Shown here one piece after another: positions 7,783 to 16,339 of a stretch of 64,000 nucleotides of DNA. Each line of letters begins with the position of its first letter. Positions within the stretch are counted from its first letter, which is position 1. The translations under genes and the position numbers were made by a program. The DNA comes from Fuscibacter oryzae (GTDB lineage: Bacteria; Pseudomonadota; Alphaproteobacteria; Rhodobacterales; Rhodobacteraceae), in contig NZ_JAESVP010000001.1 in NCBI RefSeq assembly GCF_016765795.1, forward strand, positions 1 to 64,000, read 5' to 3'. The notes under the pieces were generated by a model, which had not been told where the DNA came from, made no database searches, and saw only the letters and a list, made by a program, of their open reading frames with translations.

Positions 7783-8579
7783 TGCCCCGCCCCACTGTTC
7801 ACGACCTGCGCGCCAACCGCGGCAAGCATCAATACGCCATGCTGCGTGTCGAAACCCTGGTCGAGGCCGAAGCGGCCGCCAAAGCCGGGGTCGAGATGTT
7901 CTCGGTTCCCCCCGCCATGGTCTTTGACCGCCGCTTTCGCGAAGTGGCCCCCGACGCTTTCATCTTTCCGGGCGAGAATTACTTTGAAATCGGCGGAACC
8001 GAGGATTTCCTGCGTTGGGCCATGCCGCTGATGAAGCACGGGGCCGATGCGGTCTATTGCTCGGGTTCTTTGCGCACCGTGCGCGAACTGGCCGATCATG
8101 GCATTCCGGTTTGCGGCCATGTCGGGCTGATCCCGTCCAAGGCCACCTGGACCGGCGGCTTCAAGGCGGTGGGCAAGACGCTGGGACTGGCGCAGCACGT
8201 CTGGACCCAGTGCAAGGCGCTGGAGGATGCGGGGGCCTTTGCAGTGGAGATTGAGGTGGTGCCCCATGCCATCACCCAGGCCATCGCCGAAAAGACCGAC
8301 CTGTTCCTGATCTCCATGGGCGCGGGCCCCGCAGGCCATGCGCAATATCTGTTCACCGATGACGTGCTGGGCCAGAACCGGGGCCGCGTGCCGCGCCATG
8401 CCAAGGTCTATGCCGATTTCGCCGCCGAGGAGGATCGTCTGCAGGCCCTGCGGATTGAGGCGATGGGCCGCTTTGCGATCGAAGTGCACGAAGGCCTGTA
8501 CCCCGCCCCGCAGCATCTGGTGGACAGCCAGACCGAGGTGGTCGAAGCCTTCCGCGACTGGCTGGATCAGAACGCCTGA
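7782..8579 (+). CDS. Divergent ketopantoate-hydroxymethyltransferase (PanB)-like protein
   Basis: A 265-residue TIM-barrel protein clearly related to PanB: IPVCGHVGLIP (108-118), FKAVGKT (128-133), EVVP (158-161) and MGAGPAG (179-185) align with PanB blocks. Glu158 matches the PanB catalytic Glu181. However, the positions equivalent to the PanB Mg ligands Asp45 and Asp84 and to Glu114 fall in SVPP, PGEN and YCSGS, so all three appear replaced. It is unlikely to be a standard pantothenate enzyme. It is translationally coupled to the Rieske gene (TGATG overlap) and ends the mocDE unit, so it may act on the demethylated product or on the one-carbon fragment. That function is inference. Confidence 0.7.
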   Translation: MPRPTVHDLRANRGKHQYAMLRVETLVEAEAAAKAGVEMFSVPPAMVFDRRFREVAPDAFIFPGENYFEIGGTEDFLRWAMPLMKHGADAVYCSGSLRTVRELADHGIPVCGHVGLIPSKATWTGGFKAVGKTLGLAQHVWTQCKALEDAGAFAVEIEVVPHAITQAIAEKTDLFLISMGAGPAGHAQYLFTDDVLGQNRGRVPRHAKVYADFAAEEDRLQALRIEAMGRFAIEVHEGLYPAPQHLVDSQTEVVEAFRDWLDQNA

Positions 8580-8585
8580 CAGAAA

Positions 8586-8606
8586 GGTGCGTGCAAAGCA
8601 CGCACC
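8586..8606. terminator. Hairpin between convergent genes (GGTGCGTGC repeat)
   Basis: GGTGCGTGC (8586-8594), loop AAA, GCACGCACC (8598-8606) is a perfect 9-bp stem followed by CTACC. It lies between the PanB-like gene (+) and the Gfo/Idh gene (-), which converge, and can terminate both. A degraded second copy, GTGCGTGTTTTGCATGCAC, follows at 8643-8661, and a related near-palindrome is found at 28391-28407. Confidence 0.6.
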
Positions 8607-8663
8607 CTACCCCTTATCTCCATGCATCCTACCACCCGCAGAGTGCGTGTTTTGCATGCACCG

Positions 8664-9797
8664 TCAAAGGGCGATCCGCTTGCCGCCATCACGCGCCGAA
8701 TCCGCCATGGCATGGATGGCGCGCTCAATCTCATAGCCCGCCGCAAAATCGGGCCAGCACGGTTCCAGCCCGGCAATCGCGCGCAGGAACTCTGCCGCCT
8801 CGATCACCTTCAGATCGTTGAACCCGATCTGGTGCCCCGGCGCGGGACAAAAGCGGTCATATGGCGCGTGGGCAGGCCCGGTCAGGATGGTCTTGAACCC
8901 CTGCTCGCCCACCGGCCCCCGGTTCTGGTAAAGCTGCAGTTCATTCATCCGTTCCTGATCGTAAACGATCATGCCCTCGGTGCCATGCACCTCATAGCCC
9001 AGCCGCGATTTGCGGCCCCAGGCGCTGCGCGACATCACCATTGAACCCTGCGCGCCGCTGGCAAAGCGGATCAGGGCCGATGCCGCATCCTCATTCTCCA
9101 CCCGGCCCACGCCCTTGCCATCGGGCATCGGGCGGGTTTCATGGATGGTCTGCATATCGGCTTGCAGGCTGGCAATCGGCCCCATCACCCCATGGGCAAG
9201 GCTGACCAGATGGCAACCGATATCACCCAGCGCCCCAAGGCCCGCCTGCGCGATGGTGCCGCGCCAGGTCCAGGGCAGGTTCGGGTCGGCCTGATAATCC
9301 TCATCCACCCAGCCGCGGAACTGCACCACGCGGCCAATAGCCCCCGATGCCACCAACCGGCAGGCATGGGCATGCGCCGGGTTGCGGGTGTAGTTATAGC
9401 CCAGCATCGTGGCCTTGCCCGCCTCCGCCGCCACCTGCCGCATCGCGCCCGCATCTTCCAGCGTCAGCGCCATCGGCTTTTCGCACCAGACATGCTTGCC
9501 CGCCAGCAGCGCGGCCGTCGCCATTTCGCGGTGCATCCCGTTGGGCGTGGTGATCGACACCACATCCACCTCGGGGTCATTGACCAGCGCTTTCCAGTCA
9601 TCGGTCACGCGGGTAAAACCGAACTCGCGCCCGATCTGGCTGGCCTTGGCCAAGGGGGTCTCGCACAGCAGTGCCAGCTCCACCTCTGGCACCTCGCCCA
9701 GCGTATGCCCGAACACCGGCCAGACGTTGCGCCACGCCAGCGCATGGGCCTTGCCCATGAAGCCGGTTCCGATAAGACCAATGCGCAAAGCCTGCAT
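8664..9797 (-). CDS. Gfo/Idh/MocA-family oxidoreductase (MocA-like)
   Basis: NAD(P)-dependent dehydrogenase of 377 residues. The Rossmann motif GLIGTGFMG is at about 7-15 and the EKP signature at 106-108 (VWCEKPMAL). A GDIGCHLVSLA stretch supplies the family Asp/His pair. It is longer than IolG and belongs to the branch often found in catabolism of inositol derivatives, so a second cyclitol dehydrogenase (scyllo-inositol, inosamine or O-methyl-inositol) is plausible. The ATG at 9795-9797 follows AAAGGGG at good spacing. It is transcribed divergently from iolR, with the exact GGAA-N6-TTCC site between them. Confidence 0.75.
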   Translation of the reverse strand: MQALRIGLIGTGFMGKAHALAWRNVWPVFGHTLGEVPEVELALLCETPLAKASQIGREFGFTRVTDDWKALVNDPEVDVVSITTPNGMHREMATAALLAGKHVWCEKPMALTLEDAGAMRQVAAEAGKATMLGYNYTRNPAHAHACRLVASGAIGRVVQFRGWVDEDYQADPNLPWTWRGTIAQAGLGALGDIGCHLVSLAHGVMGPIASLQADMQTIHETRPMPDGKGVGRVENEDAASALIRFASGAQGSMVMSRSAWGRKSRLGYEVHGTEGMIVYDQERMNELQLYQNRGPVGEQGFKTILTGPAHAPYDRFCPAPGHQIGFNDLKVIEAAEFLRAIAGLEPCWPDFAAGYEIERAIHAMADSARDGGKRIAL

Positions 9798-9819
9798 GAC
9801 GGCCCCTTTGCTTTCATGT

Positions 9820-9835
9820 TGGAATATTTGTTCCA
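9820..9835. promoter_or_regulatory. Candidate IolR operator 3 (exact GGAA-N6-TTCC)
   Basis: TGGAATATTTGTTCCA is the best copy of the family: both half-sites match the motif GGAA-N6-TTCC known for Sinorhizobium IolR, and the outer T/A pair extends the palindrome. It lies in the 76-base divergent spacer between the MocA-like gene and iolR and predicts autoregulation. Confidence 0.75.
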
Positions 9836-9873
9836 TGTGCTAGCCTGAACCATGGGGCAGTCGTCAAGAGGAA

Positions 9874-10701
9874 ATGATGCCGGACGATCACATCATCGAA
9901 ACCGCACCCGCCACGGTCGAGGAATTCCGCGAACGCCTGACCGCGATGCTGGACACGCTGCCCAAACGCCTGCGGCAATGCGCCGATTACATCGCCACCA
10001 ACACCGACCGGATTGCGGTATCGACCGTGGCCGATATGGCCACCGGCGCGGGGGTGCCTCCCTCGGCGCTGATGAGGTTCTGCCAGATTCTGGGCTTTAC
10101 CGGCTTTTCCGAAATGCAAAAGCTGTTCCGCGATGCCTATGTGCCCGGCTGGCCAGATTATGCGACCCGGCTGGAAAACCTGAAATCCTCTGCCACCGGC
10201 AGCCCCGCGGCCTTGGTGGCCGAATTCATCGAGGCCGGGCGCTTGTCCTTGGAATCCTTGGCCAAGAGTTTCGACGAAATCGCGCTGAATCAGGCGGTTT
10301 CCACACTGGCGGCAGCCAAGATGGTGCATATCGTCGGCTTGCGCCGCGCCTTTCCGGTGGCCAGCTATCTGGCCTATGTCTTTGAAAAAATGTCGGTTCC
10401 GGCCATGCTGCATGATGGTGTAGGCAAGCTGGACCACCGCCACGCCCTGCGCTCTGGCGATGCGCTCTTGGCCATCACCTTTGCGCCCTATTCCGAAGAA
10501 ACCATCGCCATGGCGCAAGATGCGCATGACCGTGGCCTGCCCGTCGTTGCCCTGACCGACCGGCTGACCGGCCCCCTTGCCCGCGCCGCCACCACCACCA
10601 TCACCGTGACTGAGGTGGATTTTGGCGCCTTCCGTTCACTCTCCGCCACCATCGCGCTGGCGATTTCGCTGGCCGTCGCGGTCGGTTCGGCCCGCGGCTG
10701 A
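9874..10701 (+). CDS. iolR: MurR/RpiR-family regulator, probable IolR
   Basis: A 275-residue regulator with an N-terminal RpiR helix-turn-helix domain (about 15-95, including TVADMATGAGVPPSALMRFC) and a C-terminal SIS sugar-phosphate-binding domain (from about 130; VHIVGLRRAFPVASYLA). In rhizobia the inositol repressor IolR is of this family and senses a phosphorylated inositol intermediate. Here it directly precedes iolCDEB and is divergent from a cyclitol dehydrogenase, and four sites of the known IolR type flank the cluster. An AGAGGAA site precedes two adjacent ATGs (9874 and 9877); either could be used. Confidence 0.82.
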   Translation: MMPDDHIIETAPATVEEFRERLTAMLDTLPKRLRQCADYIATNTDRIAVSTVADMATGAGVPPSALMRFCQILGFTGFSEMQKLFRDAYVPGWPDYATRLENLKSSATGSPAALVAEFIEAGRLSLESLAKSFDEIALNQAVSTLAAAKMVHIVGLRRAFPVASYLAYVFEKMSVPAMLHDGVGKLDHRHALRSGDALLAITFAPYSEETIAMAQDAHDRGLPVVALTDRLTGPLARAATTTITVTEVDFGAFRSLSATIALAISLAVAVGSARG

Positions 10702-10739
10702 CACCGCAGCTAAATACCCCCTTCCCCCGGCGAATAAAA

Positions 10740-10755
10740 TGGAATAAATATTCTA
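10740..10755. promoter_or_regulatory. Candidate IolR operator 4 (TGGAA-N6-TTCTA)
   Basis: TGGAATAAATATTCTA lies in the 107-base spacer between iolR and iolC, 53 bases upstream of iolC. The A+T-rich surroundings make it a likely promoter overlap. Same TGGAA-N6-TTCYA layout as sites 1-3. Confidence 0.65.
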
Positions 10756-10808
10756 AAAATGCGGCACAGGCCTGAGTCTCGCCTGACCGGCCCAAGGGAG
10801 GGGACCAT

Positions 10809-12716
10809 ATGAAGACGCTGGATGTGATCACGATCGGTCGATCCTCGGTCGATCTTTATGGCGCGCAGGTGGGCGGCCGTCTGGAAGACATGGGGTCGTT
10901 TCAGAAGTATATCGGTGGTAGCCCCACCAACATCGCCGCCGGAACCGCGCGTCTGGGCCTGAAATCGGCGCTGATCACCCGTGTGGGCGACGAACACATG
11001 GGCCGTTTCATCCGCGAAGAGCTGGCGAAAGAGGGCGTCGATGTACGGGGGGTGAAAACCGACCCAGAGCGTCTGACCGCACTGGTCCTTCTGGGCATCC
11101 GCGATGACAAGCAGTTCCCGCTGATTTTCTATCGGGAAAACTGCGCCGATATGGCGCTGTGCGAAGATGACATCGACGAAGATTTCATCGCAGCCTCGAA
11201 ATCCGTCGTCGCAACCGGCACCCACCTATCGCACCCGAAAACCGAAGCCGCCACGCTGAAGGCGCTGCACCTTGCCCGCAAGCATGGCTCGCAAACCGCG
11301 CTGGATATCGACTATCGCCCGAACCTCTGGGGTCTTGCGGGCCATGGCGACGGCGAAAGCCGGTTCATCGAAAGCGCCGCCGTCACCGCCAAGCTGCAAT
11401 CGACCCTGCATCTGTTCGACCTGATCGTCGGCACAGAAGAGGAATTCCACATCGCCGGCGGCACCACCGACACCATCGCCGCGCTGCGCGCGGTGCGGGC
11501 GGTCTCCAAAGCCACGCTGGTCTGCAAACGCGGGCCGATGGGAGCCGTGGCCTTCACCGGCGCGGTGCCTGACAGCCTTGATGATGGCGAATCCGGCCCC
11601 GGTTTCCCCATCGAAGTCTTCAACGTCCTTGGCGCAGGCGACGGCTTCATGTCGGGCCTGATCAAGGGCTGGATCGACGGCGAACCTTGGCCCACCGCGC
11701 TGAAATACGCCAATGCCTGCGGGGCCTTTGCCGTTTCGCGCCACGGCTGCACCCCGGCCTATCCTTCGTGGGAGGAGCTGCAATTCTTCCTGAACCGTGG
11801 CGTCAAGGAACGCGCCCTGCGCAAAGATGCCGCCTTGGAGCAGGTGCATTGGGCGACCAACCGCCACAAGGACTGGTCAACCATGCGGGTCTTTGCCTTT
11901 GACCACCGCATGCAGCTTGAGGCGATGGACGGCGCGACCCCCGAAAAGATCGGCGCCTTCAAGGAACTCTGCCTGAAGGCGGCGTTGCAGGTGCAGGGCG
12001 GCAAGCCCGGCTATGGCATTTTGTGCGATAGCCGCCTTGGCCGCGATGCGCTGTTTCAGGCGGCCGGTTCGGGTCTGTGGATCGGTCATCCGGTGGAATG
12101 GCCCGGCTCTCGCCCGCTGACGCTGGAACCCGAGATCGGCCCCGATTTCGGCGGGCTGTCGGAATGGCCGTTGGAGCATGTGGTCAAGGTTCTGTGCTTT
12201 TACCACACCGACGATGACGCCGCGACCAAGGCCGCGCAGGAAGATACCGTGCGCCGCCTGTTCCACGCCTGCCGCCGCAACCGTCTGGAAATGCTGCTGG
12301 AAATCATTCCGTCCAAGGTGGCCCCGGTCAATGATGACACCTCGGCCCGGATCATCCAGCGGTTCTACGACATCGGCGTCTACCCCGACTGGTGGAAGCT
12401 GGAGCCGTTTACCACCGATGCCGCCTATGAAAAGGCCTGCGCCGCAATTACCGCCAATGACCCGCATACCCGTGGTGTCGTTGTGCTGGGCCTCGATGCG
12501 CCTGCCGAAGAACTGGCCGCCTCGCTTGCCATCGCCGCGCGGCATGACCTTGTGAAGGGCTTCGCCGTTGGCCGCACCATCTTTGGCGATGCCGCGCGCG
12601 GCTGGCTGGCGGGCACCCTTGGCGATGAGGCTGCCGTTGAGATGATGGTTCAGAAATACGCGGGCCTCTGCGCCGTCTGGGACAAGGTTCGCGCCAAGAA
12701 GGAGATCGCGGCATGA
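10809..12716 (+). CDS. iolC: 5-dehydro-2-deoxygluconokinase fused to DUF2090 (IolC)
   Basis: Phosphorylates 2-deoxy-5-keto-D-gluconate (DKG). At 635 residues it is a fusion. Residues about 1-335 are a PfkB kinase with GGSPTN near 36 and the NVLGAGDGF catalytic/anion-hole motif near 272-280. Residues about 340-635 are a DUF2090 domain, an aldolase-like fold found fused to IolC in many proteobacteria and thought to cleave DKG-6-phosphate in place of separate IolJ. Separate IolJ is absent from the window, which fits. The gene is first in the iolCDEB operon and overlaps iolD by ATGA. Confidence 0.9.
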   Translation: MKTLDVITIGRSSVDLYGAQVGGRLEDMGSFQKYIGGSPTNIAAGTARLGLKSALITRVGDEHMGRFIREELAKEGVDVRGVKTDPERLTALVLLGIRDDKQFPLIFYRENCADMALCEDDIDEDFIAASKSVVATGTHLSHPKTEAATLKALHLARKHGSQTALDIDYRPNLWGLAGHGDGESRFIESAAVTAKLQSTLHLFDLIVGTEEEFHIAGGTTDTIAALRAVRAVSKATLVCKRGPMGAVAFTGAVPDSLDDGESGPGFPIEVFNVLGAGDGFMSGLIKGWIDGEPWPTALKYANACGAFAVSRHGCTPAYPSWEELQFFLNRGVKERALRKDAALEQVHWATNRHKDWSTMRVFAFDHRMQLEAMDGATPEKIGAFKELCLKAALQVQGGKPGYGILCDSRLGRDALFQAAGSGLWIGHPVEWPGSRPLTLEPEIGPDFGGLSEWPLEHVVKVLCFYHTDDDAATKAAQEDTVRRLFHACRRNRLEMLLEIIPSKVAPVNDDTSARIIQRFYDIGVYPDWWKLEPFTTDAAYEKACAAITANDPHTRGVVVLGLDAPAEELAASLAIAARHDLVKGFAVGRTIFGDAARGWLAGTLGDEAAVEMMVQKYAGLCAVWDKVRAKKEIAA

Positions 12717-14539
12717 CCACCATCCGTCTTACCGCCGCCCAAGCCATGATGCGTTGGCTGTCGGTGCAGATGACACCCGAGGGCGAGCGCTTTATCGAAG
12801 GCGTCTGGGCGATTTTCGGCCATGGCAACGTCGCCGGCATTGGTGAGGCGCTGCATGCCCACCGCGATGTGCTGCCCACCTGGCGCGGCCATAACGAACA
12901 GACTATGGCGCACACCGCGATTGCTTATGCAAAAACGCACAAGCGTCGCCGCGCGATGGCCGTCACCACCTCGATCGGGCCGGGGGCACTGAACCTTGTC
13001 ACCGCCGCCGCGCTGGCCCATGTGAACCGCCTGCCCGTGCTGTTCATTCCGGGCGATGTGTTCACCAGCCGCGCACCGGACCCCGTTCTGCAACAGATCG
13101 AGGATTTTGACGACGGCACGGTTTCGGCCAACGACTGCTTCCGCCCCGTGGTGCGCTATTTCGACCGGATCACCCGGCCCGAACACCTGCTGTCGGCCCT
13201 GCCCCGCGCCTTCCGCGTGATGCACGATCCGGCGAATTGCGGGCCGGTTTGTCTGGCGTTCTGTCAGGACACCCAAGCCATGGCCTGGGATTATCCCGTT
13301 GAATTCTTTGAGCCAACCGTCTGGCACATCCGCCGCCCCGAACCCGACCGGCGCGAGCTGGAGGCGGCCGTGGCCGCGATCAGGGCGGCAAAGAAACCGC
13401 TGATCGTGACCGGCGGCGGCGTGATCTATTCCGGCGCGGAAGCCACGCTGCGTGATTTTGCGGTGAAGCACAACATCCCCATGGTCGAAACCCAGTCCGG
13501 CAAGGGCGCGGTCGATTGGGAGGAGCAACTGCACTTCGGCTCGCCCGGCGTGACCGGCACCGGCTGCGGCAACAAACTGGCGGCAGAGGCCGATCTGGTG
13601 ATCGGCGTCGGCACGCGGTTTCAGGATTTCACCACGGGGTCGTGGACCGTGTTTTCCGCGCCGAACCGCAAGCTGCTGTCGATCAACATCCACGGCTATG
13701 ACGCCGCCAAGCGCGGGGCGCAAAGCCTTGTGGGCGATGCAAAAATCTGCCTTGAAAAGATCGCCGCCGCCCTTGGCACGCACCGCTTCGCCGACCCCGA
13801 TTTTGCCGCCCGCAAGGACTGGTTCCGCACCACCGATGCGCTACTGGCGGCCCCTACGGCGAACACTCTGCCCACCGACGCCCAGGTGATTGGTGCTGTG
13901 CAGCGCAACACCGGCAAGCAATCGGTCGTGATGTGCGCGGCTGGCACCATGCCCGGCGCGCTGCATGTGCTGTGGCGCGCGGCCCAAGGCGGCTATCATA
14001 TGGAGTATGGCTTTAGCTGCATGGGCTATGAGGTTGCCGGGGCCTTGGGCATCAAGATGGCTGCACCTGAAAAGGATGTGGTCTGCATGGTCGGCGACGG
14101 CAGCTATATGATGGCCAACAGCGAGTTGGCGACGGCGGTGATGATGGGCGTGCCCTTTACCGTCGTCTTGACCGACAACCGCGGTTACGGCTGCATCGGG
14201 CGGCTGCAAACCTCAACCGGATCGGCGCCGTTCAACAACCTGCTGGACGACAGCTATCATGTGAACCCCGCCAACATCGACTTTGCGGCGCATGCGGGCA
14301 GCATGGGGGCGAATGTGGTCAAGGTGGGCAGCATCGCCGATCTGGAGGCCGAGATGCAAAAGGCCAAATCGGCCACCATCCCCACCGTGATCGTGATCGA
14401 CACCGATCCGATCCCCGGCACCGGCGCGGGCGGCACCTGGTGGGATGTGGCCGTGCCCGAAGTGTCGGACCGTCCGCAGGTCAACGCGGCGCGCGAGAAT
14501 TACGAACAGAACACCGCCCGGCAGTGGCTGGGTAACTGA
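12713..14539 (+). CDS. iolD: 3D-(3,5/4)-trihydroxycyclohexane-1,2-dione acylhydrolase
   Basis: Thiamine-diphosphate-dependent ring-opening enzyme: converts the trihydroxycyclohexane-dione made by IolE into 5-deoxy-glucuronate. The 608-residue length is typical of IolD. The N-terminal THDP-binding domain includes [12 protein letters not shown] with the expected glutamate, and the C-terminal Mg/ThDP motif begins with [12 protein letters not shown] near residue 460. It overlaps iolC by four bases, so the two are translationally coupled, and is followed ten bases later by iolE. Confidence 0.92.
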   Translation: MTTIRLTAAQAMMRWLSVQMTPEGERFIEGVWAIFGHGNVAGIGEALHAHRDVLPTWRGHNEQTMAHTAIAYAKTHKRRRAMAVTTSIGPGALNLVTAAALAHVNRLPVLFIPGDVFTSRAPDPVLQQIEDFDDGTVSANDCFRPVVRYFDRITRPEHLLSALPRAFRVMHDPANCGPVCLAFCQDTQAMAWDYPVEFFEPTVWHIRRPEPDRRELEAAVAAIRAAKKPLIVTGGGVIYSGAEATLRDFAVKHNIPMVETQSGKGAVDWEEQLHFGSPGVTGTGCGNKLAAEADLVIGVGTRFQDFTTGSWTVFSAPNRKLLSINIHGYDAAKRGAQSLVGDAKICLEKIAAALGTHRFADPDFAARKDWFRTTDALLAAPTANTLPTDAQVIGAVQRNTGKQSVVMCAAGTMPGALHVLWRAAQGGYHMEYGFSCMGYEVAGALGIKMAAPEKDVVCMVGDGSYMMANSELATAVMMGVPFTVVLTDNRGYGCIGRLQTSTGSAPFNNLLDDSYHVNPANIDFAAHAGSMGANVVKVGSIADLEAEMQKAKSATIPTVIVIDTDPIPGTGAGGTWWDVAVPEVSDRPQVNAARENYEQNTARQWLGN

Positions 14540-14549
14540 GGTAGCAGAC

Positions 14550-15446
14550 ATGATCCAATTCGGAACCAACCCGATCGCCTGGGCGAATGACGACGACCAG
14601 TCGATCGGCGCCGACCTCCCCACCGCCCGCATCCTTGACGAAGCGGGCCGCCAGATCGGCTTTGACGGCATCGAGAACGGCCACCGCTGGCCGGATGAGC
14701 CAGAGGCTTTGCGCGCCCTGCTGGCTGCGAACGGGCTGAAGTTCATCTCTGGCTGGTATTCGACCGAACTGCTGGTGCGGTCGGTGGAAGACGAGATTAA
14801 GGCGGTTCAGCATCACCTTGCGAAGCTGAAGCACAACGGCTGCAAGGTCTGCATCGTCTGCGAAACCTCGAACGCGATCCACGGCGATGCGAAAAGGCCG
14901 GTGAATGACCGGTCCCGCCTGACTGCTGCCGAAATGGTGGCATTCGGGGCCAAGCTGGAGGCTTTCGCCGCCTATCTGGCGGGTGAGGGCGTGACGCTGG
15001 TGTATCATCACCACATGGGCACCATCGTTGAATCGCCTGAAGAAATCGACGCGCTGATGGCCGCGACCGGCCCGCACACCCACCTGCTGTTTGATGCCGG
15101 CCACTGCACCTTTGGCGGCGGCGATCCGGTCGCCGTGCTGACCAAACACGCCGCCCGCGTGCGCCATTTCCACGCCAAGAACATCCGCCAGGCGATCACC
15201 GCCAAGGTGCGCGCCGAGGGCTGGTCCTTCCTGCAAGGGGTCATCGGCGGGGCCTTCACAGTGCCGGGCGATCAGGAGGGCGGGGTGGACTTCGGGCCCT
15301 TGCTGAAGATCCTGAAAGGTGCAGGCTATGACGGCTGGATCGTGATCGAGGCGGAGCAAGACCCCAAAGTGCGCAACCCGCTGCTCTATCAGACTCTAGG
15401 TCTGGCGACGCTCAAGCGGCTGGCGAAAGAGGCCGGGTTGATCTGA
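14550..15446 (+). CDS. iolE: Myo-inosose-2 dehydratase
   Basis: Removes water from 2-keto-myo-inositol to give the substrate of IolD. The 298-residue TIM barrel has the family opening [14 protein letters not shown] and later [22 protein letters not shown] and HFHAKNIR, which supply the metal-binding histidines and acids. The ATG at 14550 was chosen because the IolE fold begins there; a longer reading frame upstream overlaps iolD by about 100 bases and has no family similarity. A hairpin-plus-tail repeat (15454-15499) separates it from iolB. Confidence 0.92.
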   Translation: MIQFGTNPIAWANDDDQSIGADLPTARILDEAGRQIGFDGIENGHRWPDEPEALRALLAANGLKFISGWYSTELLVRSVEDEIKAVQHHLAKLKHNGCKVCIVCETSNAIHGDAKRPVNDRSRLTAAEMVAFGAKLEAFAAYLAGEGVTLVYHHHMGTIVESPEEIDALMAATGPHTHLLFDAGHCTFGGGDPVAVLTKHAARVRHFHAKNIRQAITAKVRAEGWSFLQGVIGGAFTVPGDQEGGVDFGPLLKILKGAGYDGWIVIEAEQDPKVRNPLLYQTLGLATLKRLAKEAGLI

Positions 15447-15453
15447 TGCAAGG

Positions 15454-15499
15454 CCGGGGGCTAGCCCCCGGACCCCAAGAGTATTTCTGCCAAGAGGAA
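15454..15499 (+). repeat. Intergenic hairpin-plus-tail element, copy 1
   Basis: CCGGGGGCTAGCCCCCGG (15454-15471) is an 18-bp perfect palindrome followed by the tail ACCCCAAGAGTATTTCTGCC and then AAGAGGAA. The same hairpin-plus-tail arrangement occurs twice between the convergent genes at 21148/21368. Here it lies inside the iol operon, and its AAGAGGAA end forms the iolB ribosome-binding region, so it probably causes only partial termination or mRNA processing. Confidence 0.65.
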
Positions 15500-15509
15500 G
15501 GGCAACAGG

Positions 15510-16316
15510 ATGGCCGATCTGCTGGTGAAACCGTCGGGGACGGTGGGCAAGGTGCATGACGTCACGCCCTCCAGCGCGGGCTGGGGCTATGTGGGGTTTG
15601 GCCTCTATCGGTTGCAGCCCGGTGAGGTGGCGGCCGAGGTGACGGGGGATACCGAGGTTATTCTGGTGCTGGTCGAGGGCAAGGCACGCGTCGAGGCCGC
15701 CGGGCAGGACTGGGGCGAGATGGGCGATCGGATGGATGTGTTTGAGAAAACCCCGCCGCATTGCCTGTATGTGCCGAACGGCAGCGACTGGCGCGCGGTG
15801 GCGACCACGGCCTGCACGCTGGCGGTTTGCACCGCGCCGGGCAAAGGCAGCCATGCAGCGCAACGGCTGGGGCCGGAGGGGATTGAGCTGACGCCCCGTG
15901 GGCGCGGCACCAACACCCGCTATGTCAACAACATCGCGATGGAAGGCCGCGACGTGGCCGACAGCCTGCTGGTGACCGAAGTGTTCACGCCCGCTGGCAA
16001 CTGGTCCAGCTATCCAAGCCACCGGCATGATGAGGATGACTTCCCCCGGATGACCTATCTGGAGGAGACCTATTACCACCGCCTGAACCCCGCGCAGGGC
16101 TTTGGCATCCAGCGGGTTTATACCGAGGACGGATCGCTGGACGAGACGATGGCAGTGAAGAACCACGATGTGACGCTGGTGCCCAAAGGTCACCACCCCT
16201 GCGGTGCGCCCTATGGCTATGAATTGTATTACCTGAACGTCATGGCCGGGCCACTGCGGAAATGGCGGTTTGGGAATGACCCGGATCATGCGTGGATTGC
16301 GGAACGGGATGCATGA
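15510..16316 (+). CDS. iolB: 5-deoxy-glucuronate isomerase
   Basis: Isomerises 5-deoxy-glucuronate to 2-deoxy-5-keto-gluconate, the substrate of IolC. The 268-residue bicupin has the typical IolB stretch WSSYPSHRHDED (about 166-177), which supplies metal-ligand histidines and an acid, and KNHDVTLVPKGHHP later. It starts after an AAGAGGAAGGG site contributed by the intergenic repeat. Last gene of iolCDEB; iolA (methylmalonate-semialdehyde dehydrogenase), the final pathway enzyme, is not in the window. Confidence 0.92.
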   Translation: MADLLVKPSGTVGKVHDVTPSSAGWGYVGFGLYRLQPGEVAAEVTGDTEVILVLVEGKARVEAAGQDWGEMGDRMDVFEKTPPHCLYVPNGSDWRAVATTACTLAVCTAPGKGSHAAQRLGPEGIELTPRGRGTNTRYVNNIAMEGRDVADSLLVTEVFTPAGNWSSYPSHRHDEDDFPRMTYLEETYYHRLNPAQGFGIQRVYTEDGSLDETMAVKNHDVTLVPKGHHPCGAPYGYELYYLNVMAGPLRKWRFGNDPDHAWIAERDA

Positions 16317-16339
16317 GGGGGGGGCTGGGCCTTAATCTC

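Noticed and set aside
240-16316. A complete rhizopine (moc) catabolism locus
   Set aside because: mocD- and mocE-like genes and a MocA-like dehydrogenase are present, but mocC, mocR and a reductase are not, so the full pathway is not supported.
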